Origin: Brachionus rotundiformis
Taxonomy: Eukaryota; Rotifera; Eurotatoria; Ploima; Brachionidae
Direction of reading: 5' to 3'
NCBI GenBank assembly: GCA_016802295.1
Contig: JAESIW010000065.1
Coordinates: 496,001-560,000, forward strand
DNA length: 64,000 bases
Notes under the pieces: generated by a model
Seen by the model: only the letters and a program-made list of their open reading frames with translations
Databases searched by the model: none
What the model was told of the DNA's origin: nothing
Shown here: in pieces, positions 10,501 through 22,500 of the stretch
Position numbering within the stretch: position 1 is the stretch's first letter
Layout of the letters: each line of letters starts with the position of its first letter
Translations under genes and position numbers: made by a program

Positions 10501-12900
10501 CTCTCTAAAACCCAATTGATATAATCGGATAAATTGGCGAAATTAAAATATTTCATGCTCAATTGCTTCCACTTGAGACTGATCCTAGATCTTTTTTTTC
10601 TAAATCTAATTAGCAAAAAGCTCATAATTTAGGACAATTAGATTGATAAGTTTAATTGATAATATGGTTTTTATTTTTTAAATTTTATTTGAAGTTATGT
10701 ATTTAGCTGTAGAATTATTTGTCTTTTTTGCACCGATAATGATAAACAGTTGAGGTATTTTTCATTTGAAAATTGAAAAAAAAGACTTGAATTTGTGTTT
10801 GAATTGGTTGTTTGTATTTGCTCAAGTGTTTTGTTGATTTGTTGATAAACCAAATCAAAAAAAATATATGTTTGTATGGAAAAACTTTAATTTTATTTAC
10901 TCTTAAAATTAGTTTTTAATTCACATATTAAAACAATATTGTCTTCCGATATATACTCTAGTTTGTTCAAACTATTTACCATCTTGTACAATCACCAAGT
11001 TTAGCTTTCATTCATTAACGTGTTCTCTCACGGTTTCGAATTATCTAGTAAATAGAACAACAACAACAAAGATAATTTGGTTATCATTTCTAAGCTCGAC
11101 AAACAAACCAGAGGATTAACTGGCTCTAAAACACCATCTATTAGGCAAATATACTACACACATTTTATTGGGAGATTTTGACATCTAAAAATTCTTTCCG
11201 ATGATTAAAATTTACCATTTTGAAAATTTAACCAAATTTATTATTAATTTTTATATTTGTATCGCTTCATCAATCATTTAGCTTTTGGTGCACTTAAATT
11301 CAATGTGATGCCAAAATTAATTAATTTTAAATTTTTTGATTAATTTTAAATTAAACTCTATAATGATAAATAAATATGTTTACCAAATACTACTTCTATA
11401 TTTGATCACCTTTGAAAGTAAATTAAAAAAAAACTCCAGGGTCAAGCTCTAGAGAACTAAAAGCTGTGTGTTTAGGATCCATCCTCGAGCCCCGAAAAGG
11501 TGTAGCTGTAATCAAATTATTAGTATAAATTGATTTACATATAGCGGGAATTGACGTTTTTATATTTACTAATAAAATTTTGTTTATACTTCCAGGCTGT
11601 GTAAAATTTATCTAGTCCTCGGTTCTTTTGGCTTATTTCTCGAAAAAAAACGTAATAAATAATAAACATTAACAATTGCAAGAAAATATTTCTTGATACT
11701 TTTGAAGCCATATAAAAATTAATTGAATTTGGGCCTATTTTTAATTCTTAAATGTTTTAATTATTGAAAGTTCTTAAAAAAATTAGCTTAAAAGTTTTTT
11801 AAAAGATTAAGACTTCTTACAGATTACCATTTTTTATAGTTTTATATTAATAATGTATTTTAAATTGAATAAATTAAGATTAGTTTTGGTTTTAATTTTT
11901 AACATAGTAGTTAAATTGCATAAAAAAGAGAATTTTCTTGAATATCAAAAGATAAAAAATCTGTTTAATCAGCAATGAGTGGATCTTATTTGCCATAGAA
12001 TACAGCACAGTTGTCAAGCATTGTACAGTATTGATGAGTAATGTGTTTATCTAGTGTAAGGCTTCACAAGTGTTATTTAGCCACCCGTTGGCATTGAAAA
12101 AATTCATTTTCTTTTTCAGCATTCGGCGACAAGATGTCCCAGAGGTTTGCACAGCAATTTATTTAGAGATTATTTTTTTGGTCAAGTGAGATTTTGCAAA
12201 AAGGGAGAATTTTTAAATAAAGATAGAGATAAAACTTTTGGCTAATAAAAAAAAGATAATTTAAAAAAAAATAATATAAATTATTTATTAGTCAAATGAA
12301 GTGTTGTATTATCTGGCAAGTGATTGAACACCTAAATTGTAATCGCGATTGAATAGCTTAAGACATGATCTGATAACCTGCCTGTAAAGCTAAATCGCTT
12401 AATTAGAAATCTTTTAATTAGAAAATATAAGCGGAAGGTCTTTTTTCTCTAGCTACAAGGGGCCTTAAATAGTGTTTTAGTGTTAATAGATACATTATTG
12501 AGAAAGCGATTGGTAACAGCGAGTGAAATGAAGCAAAAATTGACTAAGTATGACGCAGTATTGATTTAAGAGACTAGGAACTCTAATCGTTCGAGGAAGT
12601 TGAAATTAATTTAAATTAAAAAAAAAGAACAAATTATCTAAAATTAATAATATTTTTAATAAATGATAACTGAAAGGGGAATTTTTTCGAATTTTTTTTT
12701 CCAATCGATTCATCTGAGAATTCAAACAAACTAAAGCCAAACTAATTATTGATTTTATAAATATTTAAAATTTGAAATTATTTGCATTTATTTATTTTTA
12801 TTATTATTTTTATTTTTAATTTTTTATTTTAGTTTTTTCAGTGTTGAAGAGAATTTGTTCGAATTTTTTTTTTTTTTTTGTTGGAGAAGACTTATTCTTA
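7510..12900. other. Gene-free region upstream of SoxB
   Basis: About 5.4 kb without a supportable coding sequence; short open frames have biased, repetitive composition. It holds a TA run near 7874-7890, a TTTA microsatellite near 8639-8662, and a few islands of higher GC. These include 9785-9860 with the 12-bp palindrome TCGATTAATCGA at 9805-9816, and 11430-11520. Given the SoxB gene downstream, the islands are candidate distal regulatory elements; this is inference only. Confidence 0.4.
8639..8662. repeat. TTTA microsatellite
   Basis: Six or so head-to-tail TTTA units directly before a short GC-richer stretch (GCGCCAATTCTGGCG) that forms a small imperfect palindrome. No coding role. Confidence 0.8.
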
Positions 12901-13146
12901 TTTGCACTGCAGCTCTCTCGGCGTGACGCCACAACACTTGAACATTCTTAAGAAAAGATAATCAAAAAATAGATTTTATTTTTAAGCATGGCTTCAAGGG
13001 AGTCTTTAGTCTAGTTGTAATTAGAAATTTACAAATACTCAATTGATTGTTTAATATGCTCAAGTGTGCGTATTAAATTGGTATTTGGAGAGTTTAAATT
13101 TTTTTGTTTAATTTTTTTCATTCGAACAGAAAATGCGACATCAATC

Positions 13147-13284
13147 GATAAGGATCGAGTCGGAAGCGGCTTCTGAGCCAACAAGCCGAACGCTTGTCAA
13201 GTGCTGGGACAGATAAGCAGTCCGAGCGATAAGGCCGGGCTGATAAGGCCAATCTTAGGCCATTTAGACCCGGTTGATCATTGT
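13147..13284. promoter_or_regulatory. Cluster of GATA-factor sites upstream of SoxB
   Basis: Four GATAAG hexamers lie on the plus strand at 13147, 13212, 13228 and 13242, with a reverse copy (CTTATC) at 13480. A CATTGT core at 13279-13284 matches the Sox-factor consensus. The block is visibly richer in G+C than its surroundings. About 0.9 kb upstream of the SoxB ATG, this looks like an enhancer or proximal control element. The motifs are seen; factor binding is inferred. Confidence 0.5.
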
Positions 13285-13703
13285 CAAGCTATCTATAATT
13301 AAAACCAAATTTTCAATCTATTATCAATTAGAGATTTGATAGCACGGCCCCAAAGGCAAACATCACGGCCTGTTGACTAATCGCGACTCATGCAACCAGG
13401 CTGATTTTATCTCTCTAAGAGGAAAATAATTCCTGATTCAGGGCTCGTGGTAACACAGGCAAACAAAACCTGCAGAACTCTTATCAACAATGATTTTTGC
13501 TTTACTGGGGCTTGGCTGATTCGGCACGCGTCTAATTGCGGCGCATTCTTTTATCATGAGTCAATTTCGACAAATAAATTGAAGAAAAACAACTCGTTAA
13601 TTAAATTTTAAAGAAAAACTCAAAAAAAAAAAAATGTCACAGCAAAACAAAAATTCCAACTACAAAAATCGGCATAATTTAAATTTGTGTCCCAAGCTCC
13701 GCC

Positions 13704-13805
13704 TATTGGTCTTAAATTTAAACCAATGGTATAATTTAGGATACATAAAACACCAAACCAATAAAATAATTTTAATTGTTTTTAAATTATTGCTTCTAAG
13801 CCAAT
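13704..13805. promoter_or_regulatory. CCAAT-box cluster, probable SoxB promoter
   Basis: Four CCAAT elements fall within about 100 bp: ATTGG at 13704-13708 and CCAAT at 13723, 13758 and 13801. They lie 340-440 bp before the SoxB start codon. Multiple CCAAT boxes bound by NF-Y are known from vertebrate SOX2/SOX3 promoters, so a core promoter role is likely. The segment from here to the ATG would then be the 5' UTR. Confidence 0.5.
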
Positions 13806-13848
13806 AATTTAATTTTGTTCTATATGAAAAATATATTATTTTATATTA

Positions 13849-13915
13849 GTGAGTGGAGTAAATAAGTGTGAGTTGGCTAGTGAGTGAGTGAGTGTTGTTG
13901 TTGTTGTTGAAATTT
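13849..13915. repeat. GAGT and TGT microsatellites in SoxB leader
   Basis: A run of GAGT/GTGA units is followed directly by GTT triplets in the presumed SoxB 5' UTR or proximal promoter. Simple-sequence repeat only. Confidence 0.7.
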
Positions 13916-14141
13916 TGTTTTTATTTTTTTGTTCTCATTGAAATAAAAGAAATAAAATTCAACAACTAAAAAAAAAACGAAAATATAAGAAATATCTTAA
14001 TTATTATTTGTTGTTTTTCCAATTCTTTTTATATATTTCTCTCAAAAATTCAACAACCCAATTAAACTCATCTTTTTTTTTCTCATTTTTTTATATTTTT
14101 CTTTCTTTACCAAAGATTTTGAAATAAAAACTGTCACAACA

Positions 14142-15311
14142 ATGTACACAAATTCGGTATATTCGACGCCAACACCAAATACCATGTCATCATCATCGCC
14201 GAACTCGGCCTCGTCGGTGCTCAACTACCCGGGCTCGCAGAACTTCCAGGCGGCAGCCCTGGCGGTGGCTGCGGCGGCCATCGGCAACCAGCACGGCGGA
14301 GGTCTCATGAAGGGGTCGGCGATGGGCTCGTCGGCGGCCGACCATGTCAAGCGGCCCATGAACGCTTTTATGGTTTGGTCGCGCGGCCAGAGACGCAAGA
14401 TGGCCCAGGACAATCCCAAAATGCACAATTCGGAGATTAGCAAGAGACTGGGCTCGGAGTGGAAGAAGCTCAGCGAGGAGGAAAAGCGGCCGTTTATCGA
14501 CGAGGCCAAGCGTCTAAGAGCTCTGCACATGAAGGAGCATCCAGACTACAAGTACCGGCCCAGACGCAAGCCCAAGAATTTGATGCGAAGCGGACCCGGT
14601 GCCCACAGTCCACTGGTGCACACGATGAGTGGCACCTCAAGTCGAACCATGGCTCACAAGGACCATCGTTTTAACCCAATGATGCCCCAGCATCACGGCC
14701 AATACATGCCACAGCCGGCGTTCGGTCAGCACCACTATTCGTCGGCTTCGTCTTCGTCGTCGGCCTCCTCATCAGCCTGCTCCTACAACGCGCCGACTAA
14801 TCAGCAAGCTGCTACATCTAATCAGTCGCATTCCGTCTCAAACAACCAATCATTTGTGCCAATAGACGGTCTGTCCGCCTTTCTCAATCACCATCCGCAT
14901 CATTCGTCTATCGGCACGTCGGCCTACAACCCATACACGTCACTGGCTTCAATGATCACCGGATTGACCAATCCGTCAAACAATCAGACAAGTGCGCAGA
15001 CAAATTACGGCACATCAAGCGCCCAAGGCTACGATAACCACGGCAATCAGCCAAACGCCGCTCAGACTCAGTCCAATGGCCAGAACCAGAATATTGCCGC
15101 TCTTTTTTACGGCCCTCAATTCATGGCCGCTGCCGCAGCTCTGTCTACTCAATCGCCGTCATCAATCAGCGACTCGGACAACAAATCGGAAATGTCGTCC
15201 AATTCGTCATCGCCAAATGCTTTCAAGTCCTCTCAGCAGGCTCAGATTGTCGCCCAGTCCGGCGACCAGTTTCGTTCTAGATTTTCCAATCAGCAAATAT
15301 TAACTTCTTAA
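14142..15311 (+). CDS. SoxB: SoxB-group HMG-box transcription factor
   Basis: Intronless 389-aa DNA-binding transcription factor of the SoxB group (the SOX1/2/3 and SOX14/21 relatives), which specify neural and stem-like fates. The HMG box spans residues 67-145, from HVKRPMNAFMVWSRGQRRKM to HPDYKYRPRRKPK, and is almost identical to vertebrate SoxB boxes; NLS-type basic clusters lie at both ends. The N-terminus has an Ala-rich stretch (36-48). The C-terminal half is rich in Ser, Gln, Asn and His and has no known domain beyond an FLNHHPHHSS segment. RRKPKNL after the box resembles B2 members, but B1 versus B2 cannot be settled by eye. The coding region is far more GC-rich than its flanks. Confidence 0.95.
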   Translation: MYTNSVYSTPTPNTMSSSSPNSASSVLNYPGSQNFQAAALAVAAAAIGNQHGGGLMKGSAMGSSAADHVKRPMNAFMVWSRGQRRKMAQDNPKMHNSEISKRLGSEWKKLSEEEKRPFIDEAKRLRALHMKEHPDYKYRPRRKPKNLMRSGPGAHSPLVHTMSGTSSRTMAHKDHRFNPMMPQHHGQYMPQPAFGQHHYSSASSSSSASSSACSYNAPTNQQAATSNQSHSVSNNQSFVPIDGLSAFLNHHPHHSSIGTSAYNPYTSLASMITGLTNPSNNQTSAQTNYGTSSAQGYDNHGNQPNAAQTQSNGQNQNIAALFYGPQFMAAAAALSTQSPSSISDSDNKSEMSSNSSSPNAFKSSQQAQIVAQSGDQFRSRFSNQQILTS

Positions 15312-18300
15312 ACTTTTAAAACTAATCCAATTAATCCAAAGTGGCCATGTGTCTATTTATATAAATTTTGTGTATATACTTTTAGGTTAACAGTGCAAGT
15401 TGGATGATAGGAGACTTTATTTTTTGTTTAAAATTATTGTTGTTTAAGAATAAATGAGTCTTTTTTTTTTGTTTTTTATTTTAAATTTTGGAAAAGAAAT
15501 TGGTGTATGGTGAGCACAATGCATGGAGCCGAGCAACACTAAGTTCGTGGAAAAATATTTTTAAAGTTTTTTTTGGTAAATTTTATTATCTTGATATGAG
15601 AGAGAGAGAGAAAAAAAAGATAAATAAAAATTAAACTTAAATTTTGTTTCGGTGACAAGGGCGGCTAATATTAAAATTAAAATAAAAATTAAAAAGCACC
15701 ACTTTGTCTCACAATTGTCGAACCAAGCTCGAAAATATGTTTTAGACTTTTTATTTTAAAAATAAACTCTTTGAAAAAAAATTTTTTTTTATTAATTATC
15801 TGACCAAGTTTCGCAACTATGCCTATGATAAAACACCCTTAATTATTTGAAAAAGTATGGACTTTAAAAACTCAATAATCATTACACATTAATACCAAAT
15901 ATCAAAATAATTTATTTATTGAGAAAAATTATATCTTATTTGTTCATCTTTTTGTGAGTGTTTAATGAAGAGTCTGTAATTATCAACACGTTTTTGTGGC
16001 AAAGAGAGGGATCAGGTACTAAAATATAAACGATGCCATTTTTATCTATTTGCCAGTTGTGAATGTAGAAATTTAAATAGTTTAAGTTAAAAGCAAATGT
16101 TTTAATTAGCATAATTAAACACAATTATTATTCAAAATTTAATTTTACTAAAAGTAAAATGAGAAGAATTTAACATTTCTAATTATTGTTGTTTTTTATG
16201 TAAAATTAAAATCCAGCCGATACATCTCAAGATAAAATATTTTTATTAATTAAAAATTAATTTAATAAGATGTGGTTTCCAATTAAGTGGTGAACTCTTC
16301 TTAATTTTGAAAAAAGACCGGAAAAGTTAAACCTGAGGAGCCCAAAAAAGGAAAAGAGCCAGCTTAAAAGAATTCCAATATGATTATAGCTCAAATTGAT
16401 CTTGTGTTCACTGACTGATAGGCAATATTTTGGCAAATAATGGACCAAAATTATACATTTGAGTTTTTTATCCTTATTCGCTTCTTGTTTTGTGGAGCAG
16501 AGGGGAGTGCTCATCCTCCTGGTACCTTAAAATTAAAAAAAGACAAATTTTCACTACCAAACGAGTTGTTATCTAATAACTAAGCTTCTCATAAAAAAAG
16601 TGATTAAAAATTAAAAATTAATAAAGCCTGAACCAAAGTCTCAAGAAAAATTTTACAAATAATTTCCTTGATTGTTTGACTATTGATCGTACAAGAATAT
16701 TCTAAGATTAAGTGTTTGCTGAGGCGTTTAAAGTCAACAATTTTTCTATACCCTCTAAAAGATTGCTTTGAACAAAATTCTTAATTATTAATTTAATTTT
16801 AGATTTTATTTTCTCGCCAAATAAGCCAAACATAACCAAATTAGATTAAGATCTGTATTGACTAGCACATGTCAATCGTTCTTTATGTTCGGCAAGCAAT
16901 TTAGAATTTGTCCAAGCGGAATAAAGACTACTTTTTAACTACCGATTACACAGCGTGAGAACTCATTAAGACATTTTTTTAAATTCATGTACTCAATATT
17001 GAACTAAATTTAAGCAAAATTTATTGATTATATTTTGCTCATTTACAGCAGCATATTTATTAAACATTCACTAATATTATCAATAATTCAATTTATTAAA
17101 CATTTTATCAAGATTATTTTTTTTTCAAGACTGCTATCATGAAAGGACTAATTCTCCATTCCATTCCAATCTAGACTTTTGTTTTAGTAATTTATATTAT
17201 TTAATATAAAATTTTTAATTAGTATTTAAGATATATTCTATTTTTAGATCATTTTTTTCTTCTGGAACAAAATATAATTGGTAAAAAGACTCACATTGCC
17301 ATCTAGGTTGTATGGGCGTTATAATGTTTTTCAAATTTAAATAAATTAATCAAATAATAATGAAGCTCTAATTAATAAATTTATTAAGCATAAGAAATTT
17401 AATTAGCTAGTAAATTTGATACTAATATCACTGTCGGATGAATCGATTAATAAGTTTATTTGTTTTTTTTTAATTTTCTTAGGAAAATTAATTCAAAGAA
17501 ATTAAAACAAGCAAAAGACAGATGAATATATTAATTAATTATTTATTTTGCTGATTGCGGTTCTTCTGGATGCCATTGTTGCCACTATTGGTTAATTATC
17601 AATTCTATTAATGCTCATAGATATAAATATAGGATTTTTGATCTTAATTTTTCCTCTAGTCTAAACAAATTTCTTTTTCCTATTTTTTGTTATTCTTGTT
17701 GATTGCCTCTATTGACAATTTGGCACCAGTGTTTAAAAATACTTCTGCTGCTTTTTGTGTCTTTTTGTTATATTATATTTTTTTAAATTCAATTGCAATG
17801 TTTCCTTCCCATTTTCCTAACTTAGTAGTGAGCACGTTGTCTTTTATTTAACTATAGATCTGGCTATTGTTAAGACATGAATCGAACTTGTTTTACAAAA
17901 ACCGGTACTTGCTTACGGATACATTATCTAGATTTATGTTTTTTTAAACTTGTATAGAATCTTTTTTCCTCTAAAAAAACAAATTTCGACCTGAAGACAA
18001 TTTTCAGGATAATTTTTCTCAATTGAATATTTCAAAAGTCTTGAAAAAAATGCAAATATTTGCTTTCAATTTTAATGTAAACTTGTAAATAAAAATTTTT
18101 GTCTAAAGCCTAAAAAATGTGCAATATTTTCTGATTACTTATAAATTTTGGAATTTAAAATCTATGTCCTAAGCACTTAGTCACATTAATACCCTTAATT
18201 TAAATAAAAAAAGCAAACAAAGTCACATAAATGCCTTTAAATCTATTTAATTTTCTAAGATTAAATTAAAAAAGATCAAGGTACATATGTTTGAACTCGA

Positions 18301-19580
18301 AAATTATGTAATTCAAAAAGACTACCTTTAGAAACCTGTATATTTTTAAATCATATTTAAATAAAAATCAAAATTTAGAAGTTTTTTTACTTTATTTTGT
18401 TAAAAAATTGAAATTAATTAAACTTTTTAAATAAATTGGAATTAAAAAATGATTTGGATATTTTTTTACAAGGTAAAGAACGTCAAGTAATTAATAAGAG
18501 CCAAATTATTGAAAAAAATTCATTAGCCGTAAAACCATTATACAATTTTTTAGTTGACATTGACTTATTAGTGGACCAGAGACTATTAAATAACAAAATA
18601 AGCTCTTAATCTAAAGTATTTAGACAAATCAATAAAAAATTTATAGCTTGTCTTTTTAAAATTAAATTAAATGTACTTTAAATTTATTCGAAAAAATGTT
18701 AGATAGATAAAAAAAATCAATTTACATCGTATTTATGAATATTCTTTCTATCTAACATATATCAGTCTTTTCCAGTAGTTAAATCAACCGAGTCATTTAA
18801 AATTTTATCTGGCTGATAAACTAATAAATTTTAATTTTTAATTAATTTCATATTCAATGTAATTTCTCAAAATTAAATTCTTACTAAAATAAAGCAAAAC
18901 TCATTTTTCGAGTTATAAAAAATATTGATCAAATTATCATGAGTTTTCTTTATGAAAATAATTTAAAAAAAAATTCTATTTTAAAATTTTTTTTTCATAA
19001 TAGCCAGTCTTTTAAACCAAGAAAATAACATATTATAAGTTATATACAAGTGAGGATGCTAAAATATGATTTAGGTTTTACAAATAAATTAAGTAATTGA
19101 ATATTTTATTTAATATTATTTGAAGTATCTATTTAAAATGAATTAAAACGTCCATAAATTTTATTATAATGAAAAAAAAATAAGCTATTTAATTATTGTT
19201 GAACTTTACTGATTACGTCATTTAGTTAATAAAACTTGTCGTTTTGTGTTTTTTTTTGAAGGAAAAATAATAAAATGTTTTTTTAAACAATTATTTCAAT
19301 TAATCATTTAGAATAGAAATATTTGACTTATAAGCTTAAATATTCTAACAATTTTGAAAATTTAAAAAATATTATTTGAAAGAAGAAAGAAAAAAGCAAC
19401 TTGAATTTCAAATCTAGTGATCAAAAACCAAAATGAAGTGATTAAAAATAATTTAATTCTTTCTTAAGCACATTTTTCAAAAAGACGGCTAGATGTTAAG
19501 AAAAAAAATAAATTTATTTTTAATTTATTAATTAATAAAGAACAAAAAAATACATTCAAAACAAAAAGGTTAACAAAATT
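15312..19580. other. SoxB 3' UTR and gene-free region
   Basis: AATAAA at 15449-15454 and another near 15760 are candidate poly(A) signals for SoxB. A GA microsatellite lies at about 15597-15611. The remaining 4 kb is AT-rich, with no open frame that resembles a protein. A slightly GC-richer patch near 17555-17610 could be regulatory. Nothing else is supportable. Confidence 0.4.
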
Positions 19581-22500
19581 CTAATCAATCAAATCCCCAT
19601 GTGAAATAATAGAAAATTTGTTCAATTCACCACCGTTCTTAAGGACAGAATCAAAAATTTCATTTGAAGTCTTTTTCTTTTTAACAACTATGAATCTATC
19701 AGTGCCGTTGCCTTCCGAACGAGTTTTTAAACCATATCTATGAGCTTCTTTATGTATAATCTTTCTATCTTCAATAGACAAGTTCTTGTCAAAAACCAAG
19801 TCTTTTTCAGTTGTTGAATGAACAAAGTCATTTAACAATTTTCTTATATTGCTAATAAACTGATGGATTTTAATTTTATTCTTTGGTTTATGATTTTCTT
19901 TTGGTGGCTTGTTGGTTTCCTCATTCTGATTTAAATTCAAACTAGAGAAGCCGTCGGTGCACTCCAATTCTTGTAATTCATCATCATAACCATCACAAGA
20001 ATGGTAATTATAGCCAAAGCCAAATCGAGACCTGTTCATATCTACAAACTCGATTGGCTTTAAGATGCCTTGCTCTTCGAGGCCAAGACCGTGACCTTCT
20101 CCTTTCCAGCCCATTTTTTTCAACATTTTTTCACCTTTTTTATATTTCATTAAGATTGTTTAACAATAATTAAAAACAAATTTTTTTCTTTTTTATTTAT
20201 TAAATAGTTTTAAAAAAATTAACAAAAAATCAAAACATGTAATTTTACAAGTCACTTAAAATTTAAAAAATTCTAGATTCTAAATTAAAAAAAATAACAT
20301 GATCGATGGTATCCTATTTCTTAACATATTAAATTCATATTCAAAAATCCGACGAAATTAAAAGAAAAAAATTTGTTTTTAAACATAATTTTAAAGACAA
20401 TCAGCCGTACCAAATGATTGATTAGAAAAATTAGCAGAGGCTGAACATGAGTCTAAAGAGGTTAGTGGTGTATCAAATATTGTCATCGGTAGACAAGTAC
20501 CAAAGAGATTTTCATTGGTTATCATGTGAAATTTTGAACTGGACTCGTCTGATGATTTTTGGTTGTTTAACTGTTGGTAATTTGTTTCCTTCGTATAAAA
20601 TTAATTTAAAAATAAAAAAATTGAACTTATTTAAAATTACTTTTAAAACTGGAAATACTTTAGCCAAATACCTAATTGCTTTCAAAGCTGACAAACGCTT
20701 CGATTCAGATTTACTAACAGAATAGGCAGATGAAATCTTCATTTCATTTATGAAGCATTTGCATTTGATTTGTTTTTTATCCTTGCTAGCCACATCTTCG
20801 TTATCAGATTCAACTTCAATTTGGTCAACACTCACTATTTTTTTTATTGCTTGATCAGATTCGCCTTTATTCTTTATCTCAAATTCTAGTTTACAATTAC
20901 TCTTGGTACATGAGTTACTCAAAATTTGGATAGAATTTCGCTCGTTTATATAATTGTCTAAATTTGCTCCGTCTATCTCTTGTGTTTTGTCATTTGATTG
21001 AACAAATAAATAAAAAGTTCCTAATTTTTTTTTGATCCTTAAATTTGTGTAAATTAGTTCTAATTACACGAAAAATACAACTAAATATCCCTTAGGTTAG
21101 CTTGGAAAAGAAATATTAGAATATCTAAGAACATCTATAGTTAATAATCGTATAATACAAAATTATTAACAAACATTTTTTATAAGGTTGGCATTTCAAT
21201 AACATGACAAGTTGAATGATCGAAATCATAAAGAATTCCAATACAATACATTTAGTATTTTCGGATAGTACTGGAACTTTTGTATGATCGAGATCAGTAA
21301 GGCCATGATATTACAAGGATAAGGTACATAGAAAAAATAAACTATAATCTTTTGAAAATTTTAAACTTATATAAAAAAATTGAGTTGAAAACTTTTTATA
21401 CTAATCAAATTTGCTGCTTAGTTAAAACTCAAATAAAAGGCTTGATATTCAAAAAAAAATTGGATTAATTATACATTAATAAAATATTGAATAGTATTTT
21501 TAGACAAACATTATAATTTGAATATTTAAAGCCGAAATATGAAATCATTCTTTAGCAACTAATTGAATTTTTTGAATAAACTAATATAAATGAAAAAATA
21601 AAAAATTTGAAGTCATATAAATGTCAAATAAAAAAAGGTACTTAAGTGCATTCTTTATAACACTCGCATCAAGCGGCAAATGCCATAAAAACACTATATA
21701 GAGAAACTTTACATCGAGATAAGCTTCAATTTAAAAGTATTATATTCAAAAGATGAATATGTGTCTTTTTTTAAGATTTATTTAAAGATTTAAAAATTTA
21801 ACTAAAATTTAAACTTAACTTTTGAACAATGAGCTATTTTTATCTTAAAATTTTAATGATTTTAAATAATTAACTTTAAAAAAATTAAAGAAAATTTTAA
21901 AAAGTATATACATTATCCAAATGGTTATTATGACCAGAAAAATCAAAAAAAAAAAAAACAAATTGGTTTTAATAATAATTTTCTAAAAAGTATTAACTAA
22001 CACAATAATGATAAAAAACATTTTAAAAGATTCTAAAGCTCGAACAAAGACTATATTTTTTGAGATATTTTTGTCAACTAATAAACTTAGCACGATTTAA
22101 AGTTAATTTTAAATCTTGTTTATAAAAATCTCAAGTACAAAAAAAAACTTAAGTAAAATATTTTACTTGTCTCTTTTGCCTAGTGAAGGAGACTTTATGC
22201 TCTCTTCATCATTGTCTTCTTCAATTGGACACTGACTTTCTTTTGAGTCATTTTGTGCTTGGTCATTTGGGTTATTGTCTCTAGGCACTTTCAACAACTT
22301 AAGCATTGAGTTCAGATCATTTATATTATTCACCGTGGAGTTTTTATTGTTCAAACCAATTTCATTATCTACTACATATAGCTCGTACTCAAAACTCTGA
22401 TCTTTAGCCAATTTAACTGCTAATTCGGAATTACTAATCAGTATATCATAAACTCTTTGGTACGTATTTTTTTTACATTTCTTTTTTTTTCTATTATTTT

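Noticed and set aside
14193..14674. Several overlapping open frames on both strands within SoxB
   Set aside because: Shadows of the GC-rich SoxB coding sequence. The HMG box is in the 14142-15311 frame.
16257..16514. 85-codon minus-strand frame downstream of SoxB
   Set aside because: No recognisable features, no supporting neighbours or splice signals; likely chance.
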